Origin: Photobacterium kagoshimensis
GTDB lineage: Bacteria > Pseudomonadota > Gammaproteobacteria > Enterobacterales > Vibrionaceae
Reading direction: 5' to 3'
Assembly (NCBI RefSeq): GCF_050337045.1
Contig: NZ_JAKJSO010000010.1
Span: 403,325 to 467,324 of the forward strand
Length of the DNA: 64,000 nucleotides
Part shown: one piece after another, positions 9,880 to 18,859 of the stretch
Layout: each line of letters opens with the position of its first letter
Numbering within the stretch: position 1 is the first letter of the stretch
Made by a program: the position numbers and the translations under genes
The notes under the pieces: generated by a model
What the model was told of the DNA's origin: nothing
Databases searched by the model: none
What the model saw: only the letters and a program-made list of their open reading frames with translations

Positions 9880-11115
9880 TTAGTTAACGACTGACTCGCT
9901 TATTACTTCGACTTTTCCGCAATCAGCTTGCGCACTGAGCTCACCATCTTTGTTAAAAATGCCTTCCAACATCAAGGTTAATGCGCCATCCCCAGTCACG
10001 TTACACGCAGTACCAAAGCTGTCTTGCAGTGCGAAAATCGCAATCAAAAGGGCCACACCTGCAGGATCAAAACCAATAACGCCAACCACTATGCCCATTG
10101 ATGCCATGACAGTTCCCCCCGGCACACCCGGAGCACCAATAGCAAAAATACCAAACAGTAAGACGAACAATGCCATAGTACCAACTGACGGCAGCGCGCC
10201 GTACAACATCAAAGAAATCACCATAATAAATAGCGTTTCAGTTAATACAGAACCCGCCAAGTGAATCGTGCCACCTAACGGCACCATAAAATCGACGGTT
10301 TCTTTACTCAATACTTTGGATTTTCGCGCGCAATCTAAGGCAACAGGCAAAGTCGCAGCGCTAGACATAGTACCCACCGCTGTCAGGTAAGCCGGCCCAT
10401 AGTGCTTTAACACCTCCCATGGATTTTTACCCGACACAGCCCCCGCTAATGAATACAGCACACCCAACCAAATAATGTGGCCCACTAAAGCCAGTACCAC
10501 AATCTTCAAAAAGACAGGCAGCTGCAATGTCAGCGTACCTTCATAGGCTAAACCAGCAAATGTCGTCGCAACAAAGAAAGGCAGTACAGGGATCACTGCG
10601 GACTTAATGACCATCAGCATCATTTTTTCAAATTCTTGTAAGCCCTTTTCAAACACTTCAGCTTTAGTTTTCAGGGTAGTGATACCGAGTAAAATAGCGA
10701 TAACCAAAGCCGACATCACAGACATCACAGGTGGAATCGCAAGTTGAAAGCTCGCTTCGGGCAACTCGTGCAAACTATCCATCACACTGGGTACAGAGAG
10801 GTGAGGAATTATCATCAAGCCTGCAATATAAGCAAAAGTTGCGGCCCCAACGGCTGATAAATACGCCATCCCAATGCCCATGCCTAACATCTTATTCGCA
10901 TTGTTTTTCAATTTAGTTATGGCAGGAGCAATAAAAGCAATAATAACCAAAGGCACAGTAAAAAATATAAATTGCCCTAACACATATTTAATCGATACAA
11001 CCACAGACATTACAGATTCAGTAGCAAGCAAACCAACAACTGAACCAAATAAAATTCCCATTAATAATTTAATGATCAAAGACCATTCGTTTTTAGCATT
11101 CCCTTTATTTTTCAT
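9880..11115 (-). CDS. Dicarboxylate/amino-acid:cation symporter (DAACS family)
   Basis: An inner-membrane sodium- or proton-coupled symporter of about 411 residues with eight or more hydrophobic helices. The family signature is a serine-rich loop, here AVGTMSSAATLPVALDCA, and a second re-entrant loop with GGTIHLAGSV. The substrate is probably a small acidic or neutral amino acid or a dicarboxylate and cannot be fixed from sequence. The ATG at 11115 has AAGAAG about 9 bases upstream; an in-frame TTG at 11124 is less likely. It is a single gene with a 760-base AT-rich region upstream. Confidence 0.85.
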   Translation of the reverse strand: MKNKGNAKNEWSLIIKLLMGILFGSVVGLLATESVMSVVVSIKYVLGQFIFFTVPLVIIAFIAPAITKLKNNANKMLGMGIGMAYLSAVGAATFAYIAGLMIIPHLSVPSVMDSLHELPEASFQLAIPPVMSVMSALVIAILLGITTLKTKAEVFEKGLQEFEKMMLMVIKSAVIPVLPFFVATTFAGLAYEGTLTLQLPVFLKIVVLALVGHIIWLGVLYSLAGAVSGKNPWEVLKHYGPAYLTAVGTMSSAATLPVALDCARKSKVLSKETVDFMVPLGGTIHLAGSVLTETLFIMVISLMLYGALPSVGTMALFVLLFGIFAIGAPGVPGGTVMASMGIVVGVIGFDPAGVALLIAIFALQDSFGTACNVTGDGALTLMLEGIFNKDGELSAQADCGKVEVISESVVN

Positions 11116-11124
11116 AACGTACAA

Positions 11125-11888
11125 CTTCTTAATATAGATACATTCAAGTCCATCTAAAACGAGTAAAACCGCACTTACCTGCCATACTAATCAATTCATT
11201 AATAAGCAGTAATTAAGCTCACTTCAATCTAGAACCAAGCAGAACATTCATCCATACTATAAGAAAAAAACGAAATACAAATGAACGTTTTGATATATAT
11301 TATTCAAACAAATACCACCAATTACATTTAGGACACAATATTATAAACAGCTAGTAGCAATAAAGCGTGATTAACAACATATTTACGATAATAGGAGACT
11401 TTTACTTCTCATTCTGTGAATCAGAAACCCCATGCTTGGATAAAGTCTTTACTTAAGAAGAGCCGCTTCAAGAGTTAAAGACCAATGAACGGCTAGAAAG
11501 GAGATGTAGCAACGCAATAAAAGGGGAGCATCAGCCTTCTTTCATGACTGATTACCCAACCTTTAGCATTCTTACGATGAATAACTAAGCCACCCAACAA
11601 TCACCCCAAAGCATAATTTAACATCGAACAATATTTATTCACACTAAAAAAGAAAGAGCGACAAATATAATTTAAACTTATATTTACAAGGCCAAATTAA
11701 ATATATAAGTTGAAATAATCAATCATATTATTGCAATAACTAAAATCCACACCATCCAAGATGGATGATATACACATCCATTTCAGATTAAACTGCGATC
11801 AACTATTAAAGTAATGACGAAAGGCGATAGAAACATTGTTTTTATTGTTTCTATTTGTTTAAATGCACTTTCTTGTTAGTAACTTTAA
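11125..11888. other. AT-rich intergenic region, no gene seen
   Basis: About 760 bases with no credible open frame on either strand. It must contain the promoter of the symporter (minus strand) and of the glycosyltransferase-deacetylase gene (plus strand). Only short AT-rich repeats and a weak hairpin around 11755-11770 (ATCC...GGAT) are visible. A small RNA cannot be excluded but nothing supports one. Confidence 0.5.
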
Positions 11889-11891
11889 TTG

Positions 11892-13667
11892 ATGAATATG
11901 AATATATTAATGGCTCTGTCTCAACGTGAGGTTACAGGAGCAGAGGTTTACGCAACAACGGTCGGTAATGAGTTAACTAAACGAGGCCATCAGGTTTTCT
12001 ATATCTCCGACACGCTGACTAAGCCTCATACTGGGTCATTTTTTAAATTACGTTTCAACAAGCGAAGTATTCCACGACGTTTCTATCATGTCGGTTATCT
12101 TATTTACCTGATTAAAAAGCACAATATTCAATTAGTTCATGCGCATTCACGTGCATCTAGTTGGAGTTGCCATGTCGCTTGTAAATTGACAGGTACACCT
12201 ATGGTAACAACCGTGCATGGCCGTCAGCCTGTACATGCATCGCGTAAAAAATTCCATGCGATGGGCAACAAAGCGCTACCTGTTTGTAAGGCCATTGAAG
12301 AGCAGTTAATGCACGATCTTGGTGTCGCAAAAGAACAGCTTGTCGTAAGCCGTAATGGAATTGAAACCGAACGATTCCAAGTTGTTACACCGCCAGAAAA
12401 CACGCGTCCAGTCATTACTATCATAGGTCGACTTACAGGTCCTAAAGGTGAACTATGCTATCGCTTACTTGATACTTGCTTAGATTTAACCAAGTACGAT
12501 GTTCGCGTTGTATCAGGATCGAAAGTTGAATCTCGCTTCGATAAATTCAAAGATAGCGTGACCTTTACAGGCTATACCCAAGATGTCCCGAAAATGCTCA
12601 GTGAAGCCGATTTAGTTATTGGGGCAGGCCGTGTCGCTATCGAATCTCTGATGTGTGGCAGACCCACTTTAGCAATCGGTGAAGCAACCTGTATTGGTAT
12701 TGTCACACCAGCTAATATTCAACAGGCCATGACCACCAATTTTGGTGACATTGGTCCAACCGACCTCGATATTAATTTTGACACCATCGCCAATGAAGTT
12801 GAATTAGGCTTGCAACAAAAGCACTGTGATCTAGCCGTCACTAACACGGTTAAAAGCAGCTACGACCTATCTTCTGTGGTTGATCATATCGAGCAAGTTT
12901 ACCAAGATGTTTACATTGATAAGCTTCGCCGTGAAATGCCTGTCATTATGTACCACCGCTTCATACAAGATGATAGCGAGAAAGGTGTACATTCAACTTA
13001 CATGCATATAAAAATGTTTGAGAAACACCTTCAGCTTTTAAAGCGCATGGGGTTCGAGTCACTCACATTTGAAGATTTAGCCAAAGATAATGTCATTCGT
13101 CGATTAGATCCTGGCAAACGCCCTATTATGATCACCGTAGATGATGGCTATGCAGATAACTATCATTTAATGCTGCCTTTACTCAAAAAGTACGGCTTCA
13201 AAGCGGTCGTTTATGTCGTAACCGGTGAGAGCTTTAATCGCTGGGATGTAGAAAACGCAGATAACCCTGAAAATAAAGTCAACCTAATGTCTGCCGAGCA
13301 GGTGAAAGCATTAGCCGACTCAGGGGTGATTGAGATCGCAGGTCATACGATGACACATCCTAAATTGGACTCACTTTCACGCGATCAACAGCATGATGAA
13401 ATCACCAAAAATAAGCAGCAACTTGAAGCGTTAATTGGCAAGCCTTTAACCTCTTTTGCTTATCCATTTGGTTTATGTAATCAAGATACCAAAGAAATAG
13501 TACAAGATAATGGCTATCAGTTTGCTGTCGCGACTAACTCTGGACCATTACGTTTCCACCAAGATCCTTATGAGATCCGTCGGATTGGTATTTTCCCGCG
13601 AACCGATGTATTTGGACTTTGGCGTAAAGTTAGAGGCAATTACCTTTTCAGGAAAGTGAAAGCTTAA
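11892..13667 (+). CDS. Glycosyltransferase (GT4) fused to polysaccharide deacetylase (NodB)
   Basis: A 591-residue two-domain enzyme. Residues 1 to about 330 form a GT-B glycosyltransferase with GAEVYATTVGNELTKRGH near the N-terminus, VHAHSRASSW, TTVHGRQ and the sugar-nucleotide half marked by NGIETERF and IIGRLTGPKGE. Residues about 350-590 form a NodB/CE4 deacetylase with PVIMYHRF, the catalytic Asp pair in TVDDGYADN, the metal histidines in AGHTMTHPKLDS and FAYPFG. No signal peptide is seen, so it appears cytoplasmic. It would transfer a sugar and deacetylate an N-acetylated sugar or lipid-linked precursor. ATGs at 11892 and 11898 are both possible, neither with a good Shine-Dalgarno. No polysaccharide cluster surrounds it. 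Confidence 0.82.
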   Translation: MNMNILMALSQREVTGAEVYATTVGNELTKRGHQVFYISDTLTKPHTGSFFKLRFNKRSIPRRFYHVGYLIYLIKKHNIQLVHAHSRASSWSCHVACKLTGTPMVTTVHGRQPVHASRKKFHAMGNKALPVCKAIEEQLMHDLGVAKEQLVVSRNGIETERFQVVTPPENTRPVITIIGRLTGPKGELCYRLLDTCLDLTKYDVRVVSGSKVESRFDKFKDSVTFTGYTQDVPKMLSEADLVIGAGRVAIESLMCGRPTLAIGEATCIGIVTPANIQQAMTTNFGDIGPTDLDINFDTIANEVELGLQQKHCDLAVTNTVKSSYDLSSVVDHIEQVYQDVYIDKLRREMPVIMYHRFIQDDSEKGVHSTYMHIKMFEKHLQLLKRMGFESLTFEDLAKDNVIRRLDPGKRPIMITVDDGYADNYHLMLPLLKKYGFKAVVYVVTGESFNRWDVENADNPENKVNLMSAEQVKALADSGVIEIAGHTMTHPKLDSLSRDQQHDEITKNKQQLEALIGKPLTSFAYPFGLCNQDTKEIVQDNGYQFAVATNSGPLRFHQDPYEIRRIGIFPRTDVFGLWRKVRGNYLFRKVKA

Positions 13668-13682
13668 ATAAGCTGAATGAGT

Positions 13683-13721
13683 AATACGGGTTCAAGCATA
13701 ATACGAACCCGTATTATGCTT
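13683..13721 (+). terminator. Overlapping alternative hairpins downstream of the glycosyltransferase-deacetylase
   Basis: Two mutually exclusive perfect stems share bases: AATACGGGTTC (13683-13693) pairs with GAACCCGTATT (13705-13715), and AAGCATAATACG (13694-13705) pairs with CGTATTATGCTT (13710-13721). Neither is followed by a long T run, so the terminator call is tentative. Confidence 0.5.
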
Positions 13722-13768
13722 AATCCCCGCATTAGTGTAGTTTTTTACTCAACAAGACTACTCAAGCT

Positions 13769-15028
13769 CTACAATGTATTTTTGTAGACCATGCCATCTT
13801 TCATGATTAAATTTTGCTTTTCAGGATTGGTAACACATTCTACGCCCGACAATGGGTTACCATCGATAATCAATAAATCGGCATACGCACCTTCAGTAAT
13901 AACGCCCAACTTACCTTGCTGATAAGGGTGCTGATACGTCGACATCTCGAATAAACGCCCACAGTTTGCCGTTACCATGCGTAGAGCCGTTACCGAATCA
14001 AATACATTTTCTATGGCTTGTAGTTCATTTGACTGTGTTTTATGCACATCGAGACTGCCGACACAATCGGTACCAAAACACACGTTTTGAATATCGTACT
14101 TCTTAATTAACTCTGCCGACTTAAACATCGCTTTACCAACGCGCTCAGTCTTTTGGTACAAGATTTCATCGCCCAATGGGATCTTGCGCTCAGCAATCAA
14201 CGACGATGTAAAATACGAAGGAATGACATAAATCCCTTTGTCTTTAATAATTTTCGCAATGTCATCATCCATAATAGTGGCATGTTCAAATGACATCACC
14301 CCCGCTTCAGCAGCACGACGCATTGCATCTGCAGTATGAATATGGGCGGCAACATACGTGCCGTAATCCGAAGCCGCTTCAACCGCCGCTTTCATTTCAT
14401 CAAGGGTATATTGCAAAGTATCTAGCGGATCAAAGGTTGATGATGCACCACCACCAGCCATGATTTTGATCTGAGATGCGCCCATAAATAGCTGTTCACG
14501 CACCGCTTTAAGCACACCAGAACGTCCATCGGCAACGGTAAACGCACCTGTTTTCATTAGTGGAGAATCTTCATGCGTACCAACACGTTGTTGTGCCTGA
14601 TTTTGGCGATAATCTGAGTGACCACAAGTTTGCGAAATAGCAGCTTGTGAAGGGAGGATTCGAGGGCCAGTCGCATAACCTTGATCGATGCTATTTTTCA
14701 ACCCCAGGGTGTTACCCGCCACATCACGAACAGTGGTAAAGCCTCGCATTAGCATCTCTTCTGCCACTTTCGCAGAGCGGATTGCAACCTCTTCACGCGT
14801 CATTTTATCTAGCTCATGGAAAGGTGCTGACATCGTGATATGAACATGTGCGTCCATAAGCCCAGGCATAACTGTTTTGCCTTGAGCATCAATAACTTCA
14901 TCCGCTATTGCTGGATCAATATCTCCGATCTTAGTAATCAGATTATCTTCGATAAGAAGAGATGTATTACGCTCAAGTTGATCATCAGTACCGTTAAAAA
15001 CATTGGCGTTAATAATTGCAATTTTCAT
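13769..15028 (-). CDS. Metal-dependent amidohydrolase (imidazolonepropionase/prolidase-like)
   Basis: A 419-residue TIM-barrel amidohydrolase. Metal ligands appear as DAHVHI (HxH), the candidate carboxylated lysine in QIKIMAGGG, histidines in AAHIHTADA and FEHAT, and the catalytic Asp in CFGTDCVGS. The C-terminal GKLGVITEGAYADLLIIDGNPL is the standard small beta domain. Relatives cleave dipeptides such as Xaa-Pro or cyclic amides. No signal peptide is present. It is transcribed away from the regulator and carries in its promoter the same 16-bp motif as the PLP decarboxylase, so the two enzymes probably act in one pathway. Confidence 0.8.
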   Translation of the reverse strand: MKIAIINANVFNGTDDQLERNTSLLIEDNLITKIGDIDPAIADEVIDAQGKTVMPGLMDAHVHITMSAPFHELDKMTREEVAIRSAKVAEEMLMRGFTTVRDVAGNTLGLKNSIDQGYATGPRILPSQAAISQTCGHSDYRQNQAQQRVGTHEDSPLMKTGAFTVADGRSGVLKAVREQLFMGASQIKIMAGGGASSTFDPLDTLQYTLDEMKAAVEAASDYGTYVAAHIHTADAMRRAAEAGVMSFEHATIMDDDIAKIIKDKGIYVIPSYFTSSLIAERKIPLGDEILYQKTERVGKAMFKSAELIKKYDIQNVCFGTDCVGSLDVHKTQSNELQAIENVFDSVTALRMVTANCGRLFEMSTYQHPYQQGKLGVITEGAYADLLIIDGNPLSGVECVTNPEKQNLIMKDGMVYKNTL

Positions 15029-15103
15029 GACAAAACTCTCTCTGTTTTTTCGTGTTATGACTTAGGGTGTGGTCATATCATAGGAAAAGAGTGAGAGAGA
15101 GAA

Positions 15104-15119
15104 TTGCCATTTGATGACA
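15104..15119 (-). promoter_or_regulatory. Putative operator of the AraC-type regulator (site 1)
   Basis: On the minus strand this is TGTCATCAAATGGCAA, 75 bases before the amidohydrolase start. The identical 16-mer occurs 58 bases before the PLP decarboxylase start. Its placement in both promoters flanking one regulator gene supports a shared operator. Confidence 0.6.
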
Positions 15120-15123
15120 GTGG

Positions 15124-16134
15124 CTATTTTGACCGATTCAATTTCCGATATTGGGATGGCGTCATCTGCATCTGACGTTTAAATGCGCGGGTAAAGTGGG
15201 CGGAATCGGTATAACCCATCTTGCTGGCTATATTGGTAAGCGATAAATCAGTATTACAGATAAGGTCAATAATCTGCTCAAGTACCATCTCTTCAATAAT
15301 GTCGCTGTATATCGCCCCTTCTTTTTCTAAACGCCGCTGCAAAGTACGCACATTAATCCCCAAGATGTCTGAGGCCCATTTGATTGAAAGCTTCCCCATC
15401 GACAAATAAGGCCTAATCGCCAGCTTAAACACAGCAACAAATGAATCCGCTTTAATTGAATCTGTCATGCTATCTGAAAACGAAGCACGAGTTGGCAGAT
15501 GAACAGGGCTAAGCATCATTTCTTCAGGGATCGCGACCGCCATGACAGAACGCGCAGTATAAAGCTGGGTATTTATGAGTGGCTTGAAGCTCCGAAAAAT
15601 ATCGGCATCGTGGGATTGCAGTGCCAATTCACTCGCACTCCATTTACCCGAGGTTAATGTTAACAACAGTTCATGAATAAAAATCACAGAAAACAGCTCT
15701 GCGTACTGGAAGCTTACGTCATGGCTAAACGGTTTATCCCTGACTAGCCACCATTTACCACCTCTTTGCTGGGTATAGACTTTACTGCCAGTAGCTGACT
15801 GTTGCAGTAACTCACAGCACTCATCTAATGCTGCTTTTAAGCTTGAAGAGTGAGTCAGCTTTTCAAGCAAGCGAGGAATATACACATCATGACAAACACT
15901 CCATACCAAGAGTCCAAACTGATCAGGCGTTGTTCTACTGCCTAAAATTTGAATTAGATTTTTCAGTGCGTTTTCAGGTAAATAATCGTAACAACTGTCT
16001 GTACTATGCAGATCATTAGGGATCCTAGACGCTTTCAACAATGCATACATATCATGATCTAACGTTTTGAATAGTTGCGAAAAAAACGCAATATCTTCGC
16101 GCTTAACTAATGCTATTTCGCGATTTTCAACCAT
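15124..16134 (-). CDS. AraC-family transcriptional regulator (OruR-type)
   Basis: A 336-residue regulator with an N-terminal ligand-binding domain of the arabinose-binding-like type (about residues 20-200) and a C-terminal AraC DNA-binding domain with two helix-turn-helix units: LGINVRTLQRRLEKEG and SLTNIASKMGYTDSAHFTRAFKRQMQ. The layout resembles OruR/ArgR-type AraC proteins that respond to amino acids. It stops just before the amidohydrolase promoter and its start faces the decarboxylase. Both enzyme promoters carry an identical 16-bp motif. Effector unknown; an amino acid or amine is plausible. Confidence 0.83.
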   Translation of the reverse strand: MVENREIALVKREDIAFFSQLFKTLDHDMYALLKASRIPNDLHSTDSCYDYLPENALKNLIQILGSRTTPDQFGLLVWSVCHDVYIPRLLEKLTHSSSLKAALDECCELLQQSATGSKVYTQQRGGKWWLVRDKPFSHDVSFQYAELFSVIFIHELLLTLTSGKWSASELALQSHDADIFRSFKPLINTQLYTARSVMAVAIPEEMMLSPVHLPTRASFSDSMTDSIKADSFVAVFKLAIRPYLSMGKLSIKWASDILGINVRTLQRRLEKEGAIYSDIIEEMVLEQIIDLICNTDLSLTNIASKMGYTDSAHFTRAFKRQMQMTPSQYRKLNRSK

Positions 16135-16177
16135 CGCATTCCCCCCTATACCGCCCCTAGACAGATAAAAACAGTAT

Positions 16178-16193
16178 TGTCATCAAATGGCAA
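16178..16193 (+). promoter_or_regulatory. Putative operator of the AraC-type regulator (site 2)
   Basis: TGTCATCAAATGGCAA, identical to the site in the amidohydrolase promoter, lies in the 117-base divergent region between the regulator and the PLP decarboxylase, 58 bases before the decarboxylase ATG. Confidence 0.6.
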
Positions 16194-16251
16194 GAACTTC
16201 TAAACCTGATCGCTAAGATGGAACAACACTTAGTCATCAAGGTATAGCGTT

Positions 16252-17715
16252 ATGTCACATCAATTCAATCAGTATAAATCACCATTACAGCAATCATTCA
16301 AACATGCGGTTTCTTATATTGAATCACTGCCAGATCGAAAAATCGATCAAACACCAACATCACAGCAGCTTCGCCAAGCGATTGCAGGACCACTCCCGCT
16401 TCATGCTACCGACCCTGCAACCGTTATCGATGATATGGTTAAAAATGTCGATGCCGGGCTCATTGCGTCAGGTGGTCCTCGTTTCTTTGGTTATGCGATT
16501 GGCGGTTCATTCCCAGCGTCATTAGCAGCTGATTGGATGGTGAGTGCTTGGGACCAAAATGTACCGTATTTTGTTTCAAGCCCAGCAATGGCTGTGGTTG
16601 AAGAAACCGCAGCAGAATGGATGGTTGAGCTACTCGGTCTAACAAAAGGCTCGGCTGTCGGTTTTACTTCTGGAGCACAAGAAGCGATTTATACTTCATT
16701 GATCACGGCAAGAAATACACTATTACAACGTGAAGGTTGGGATGTGGCAGCCCGTGGCATGTATGGTTCACCTCGCATCCAAGTGGTTATTAGCGATCAA
16801 ATCCACTCTACCATTAAGCGCGCCTTATCCATGATAGGTATTGGCTTAGAAGACATCATCAAAGTACCAACAGATGACAACCTAAGGTTGATCCCCGAAG
16901 AGCTGGAACGCGTGATGAAATTGTGCGAAGGACCAACCTTGGTATGTGCACAAGCGGGCTGTATTGATTCAGGTGCGTTTGACCCCTTTGATCAAATTGC
17001 TGATTGCGTAGAAGCACATAGCAACGCATGGCTACACGTTGATGGTGCTATCGGTCTATGGGCGGCGGCAAGTGATAAACAAAAACACCTATTAAAAGGC
17101 ATTGAACGTGTCGACTCTATCGATACCGATGGCCATAAATGGTTCAACATGCCTTACGACTGCGGCATGGTGATTGTCAAAGATCCAAGCACGATCACTA
17201 CCGCTATGGGCGGGAACAACATGGGTGATTACCTGAATGATGCGATGGAGAAGCCCGATCGTAATGCGATCAACTTCGGTATTTCAGCATCACGCCGCGC
17301 ACGAGGTGTGCCAGTATATGCTGCATTTAAATCGCTAGGTAAAGAAGGTATTGTCGCTCATCTTGATAATTGCAGTGCACTAGCAAAACTGATGGCAGAA
17401 AAACTGGCGGCAGTAGATGGGATCACCATTCTTAACGATGTCGTTTCGAATCGTTTTTCCGCTCAATTTGGCTACGGTGATGAAAACTACCGTAACGAAC
17501 TGACAGCACGTGTCGTACACCACTTACAAGAAGAGGGTTATTTATACCCATCAACATCAGGCTACAAAGGCTTAAAAACCATGTTGATTTCAATTCTAAG
17601 CTGTCATACCAGTGAAGAAGATGTCGTAACCTCAACCAAGAAAATCATTGCTGCCTACCATCATGAGCAGGCAATGATGAAAACAGAATCGCATCAAGCG
17701 GACTGCGTTAATTAA
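16252..17715 (+). CDS. PLP-dependent group II amino-acid decarboxylase
   Basis: A 487-residue cytoplasmic enzyme of the aromatic-L-amino-acid/tyrosine/glutamate decarboxylase superfamily. Visible marks are the phosphate-binding FTSGAQEAIYTSL, the histidine stacking on PLP in ISDQIHSTIKRAL, the Asp in HVDGAIGLWAAA and the Schiff-base lysine K296 in TDGHKWFNMPYDCG. Substrate is not predictable; the amidohydrolase under the same putative operator hints that an amino acid is freed by hydrolysis and then decarboxylated. The start ATG follows AAGGTATAGCGTT. A strong terminator follows. Some relatives are aldehyde synthases rather than decarboxylases. Confidence 0.83.
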   Translation: MSHQFNQYKSPLQQSFKHAVSYIESLPDRKIDQTPTSQQLRQAIAGPLPLHATDPATVIDDMVKNVDAGLIASGGPRFFGYAIGGSFPASLAADWMVSAWDQNVPYFVSSPAMAVVEETAAEWMVELLGLTKGSAVGFTSGAQEAIYTSLITARNTLLQREGWDVAARGMYGSPRIQVVISDQIHSTIKRALSMIGIGLEDIIKVPTDDNLRLIPEELERVMKLCEGPTLVCAQAGCIDSGAFDPFDQIADCVEAHSNAWLHVDGAIGLWAAASDKQKHLLKGIERVDSIDTDGHKWFNMPYDCGMVIVKDPSTITTAMGGNNMGDYLNDAMEKPDRNAINFGISASRRARGVPVYAAFKSLGKEGIVAHLDNCSALAKLMAEKLAAVDGITILNDVVSNRFSAQFGYGDENYRNELTARVVHHLQEEGYLYPSTSGYKGLKTMLISILSCHTSEEDVVTSTKKIIAAYHHEQAMMKTESHQADCVN

Positions 17716-17740
17716 GCCATTCAGCACTAGCACAATAAAA

Positions 17741-17770
17741 AACGAGCTAATCTTTAAGGTTAGCTCGTTT
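17741..17770 (+). terminator. Terminator of the PLP decarboxylase gene
   Basis: Perfect 10-bp arms AACGAGCTAA and TTAGCTCGTT enclose a loop of about 9 bases, with A-rich and T-rich flanks, 25 bases after the stop codon. Confidence 0.85.
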
Positions 17771-17845
17771 CAGTTATTTACTCTGCCTATTCTCGTTTGT
17801 AATATAGAAACCACAATTTACTTTTATACCCATACAGGATGTAAG

Positions 17846-18316
17846 ATGAATAAAGTGAATTTTCTCAAAATCAATGGCCATATTGCAGAAGAAGTAATTA
17901 AACTCGCAGTAGGAAACGATCAAGACCACCTGATTGCGACTAACGCAGAGTGGCTGACTCAAGCTCATTTTAATAATGACAGCATAGACTTTGCTATCTA
18001 TCACTGCGGGCAGCCCGCCGGGTTAATTTCACTCATCGACCCAAGAATTCGAGCGATTCCAGATGTTCACTTTCAACCTGATCACTTGTACGTTTGGCGA
18101 TTAATGATAGATCATGCATTTCAAGGCAAAGGTATCGGCAAGGCTGCGGTCGAATTTGCCAAAAGCTATGCACAGCTAGTCGGATTATCGGGGGTCTCGT
18201 TAACCACAATGGATAATGAACAAGGCAATGCTAAGCCCTTGTATTTAGCGAATGGTTTCACGCCGACAGGACGCAGACTTGACGATGAAATCGAGTTAAT
18301 ATTTAGCCACGATTAA
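17846..18316 (+). CDS. GNAT-family N-acetyltransferase
   Basis: A 156-residue acetyltransferase. The acetyl-CoA binding loop reads RLMIDHAFQGKGIGKAAVEF (the Q/RxxGxG/A motif), followed by ATM-like LTTMDNEQGNAKPLYLANGF, a pattern common in amine and polyamine acetylating members. Substrate unknown. It lies downstream of the decarboxylase terminator, so co-transcription is not expected, although an amine acetylase next to a decarboxylase would make sense. Start ATG is preceded by the weak site AGGATGTAAG. Confidence 0.82.
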   Translation: MNKVNFLKINGHIAEEVIKLAVGNDQDHLIATNAEWLTQAHFNNDSIDFAIYHCGQPAGLISLIDPRIRAIPDVHFQPDHLYVWRLMIDHAFQGKGIGKAAVEFAKSYAQLVGLSGVSLTTMDNEQGNAKPLYLANGFTPTGRRLDDEIELIFSHD

Positions 18317-18446
18317 GCGCTCTCATTAACTCGCCGACTAATCACCGCCCCCCACCATCAAGTCTAACGGGCCTAATCATCAAGACTCGGCGCGCGTAAA
18401 CAACGAATAATACGTGTTACATCAATGTTCGACGGTTGGAATTTTC

Positions 18447-18477
18447 CTAAACTGATGAAAAATTTTCATCAGTTTAG
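18447..18477. promoter_or_regulatory. Perfect 15-bp inverted repeat in front of the NifW-like gene
   Basis: Arms CTAAACTGATGAAAA (18447-18461) and TTTTCATCAGTTTAG (18463-18477) are exact reverse complements around a single A. The repeat ends 3 bases before the ATG at 18481 and occupies the place of the ribosome binding site. It may be an operator or an RNA hairpin; it matches no consensus I recognise. Confidence 0.7.
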
Positions 18478-18480
18478 ATT

Positions 18481-18786
18481 ATGAGCCAAGCCAATACCCA
18501 ACCAGCGACACTACAACAAACCACACTACAACAAACCATTGCCAGCTTTACTTCTATCGAACAAGCGCTGGAATACTTCGACATTGGCTTTGATAGTCGC
18601 TTTATTGATGCCAATCGTCTTGAATTAACCAAACGCTTTAATGGCTATTTAATACTCACTAAACCTGATGATTGGTTTTCAGGCAGACGCGCACTGAAGA
18701 ATGCCTACTGCAAAGTACAGCGGAGTAAACTAGACCGTCATACCCGTTCAGCTTGCCGTGGCTGCACATCTTGCCAACGTCGCTAA
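18481..18786 (+). CDS. NifW-like small protein
   Basis: A 101-residue protein whose core, ALEYFDIGFDSRFIDANRL then RFNGYL, follows the pattern of the NifW (nitrogenase-stabilising) family. The N-terminus carries an imperfect repeat of TLQQT. The C-terminus is basic and ends with CRGCTSCQRR, a CxxCxxC cluster that could bind metal or an iron-sulphur centre. No other nif gene is in the window, so a nitrogenase role is unlikely here. No Shine-Dalgarno is visible because a perfect inverted repeat abuts the start codon. Family assignment is from memory of the motif and is moderate. Confidence 0.6.
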   Translation: MSQANTQPATLQQTTLQQTIASFTSIEQALEYFDIGFDSRFIDANRLELTKRFNGYLILTKPDDWFSGRRALKNAYCKVQRSKLDRHTRSACRGCTSCQRR

Positions 18787-18859
18787 GCTCCATCATCACT
18801 TTTTTTATTACACACTTAGAGACATTAAAGCACCAATGGCGATTACAAATACTAGCGCT

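Noticed and set aside
18481..18786. Evidence for nitrogen fixation from the NifW-like gene
   Set aside because: No nif structural or assembly genes are present in the window; one small protein is not enough.
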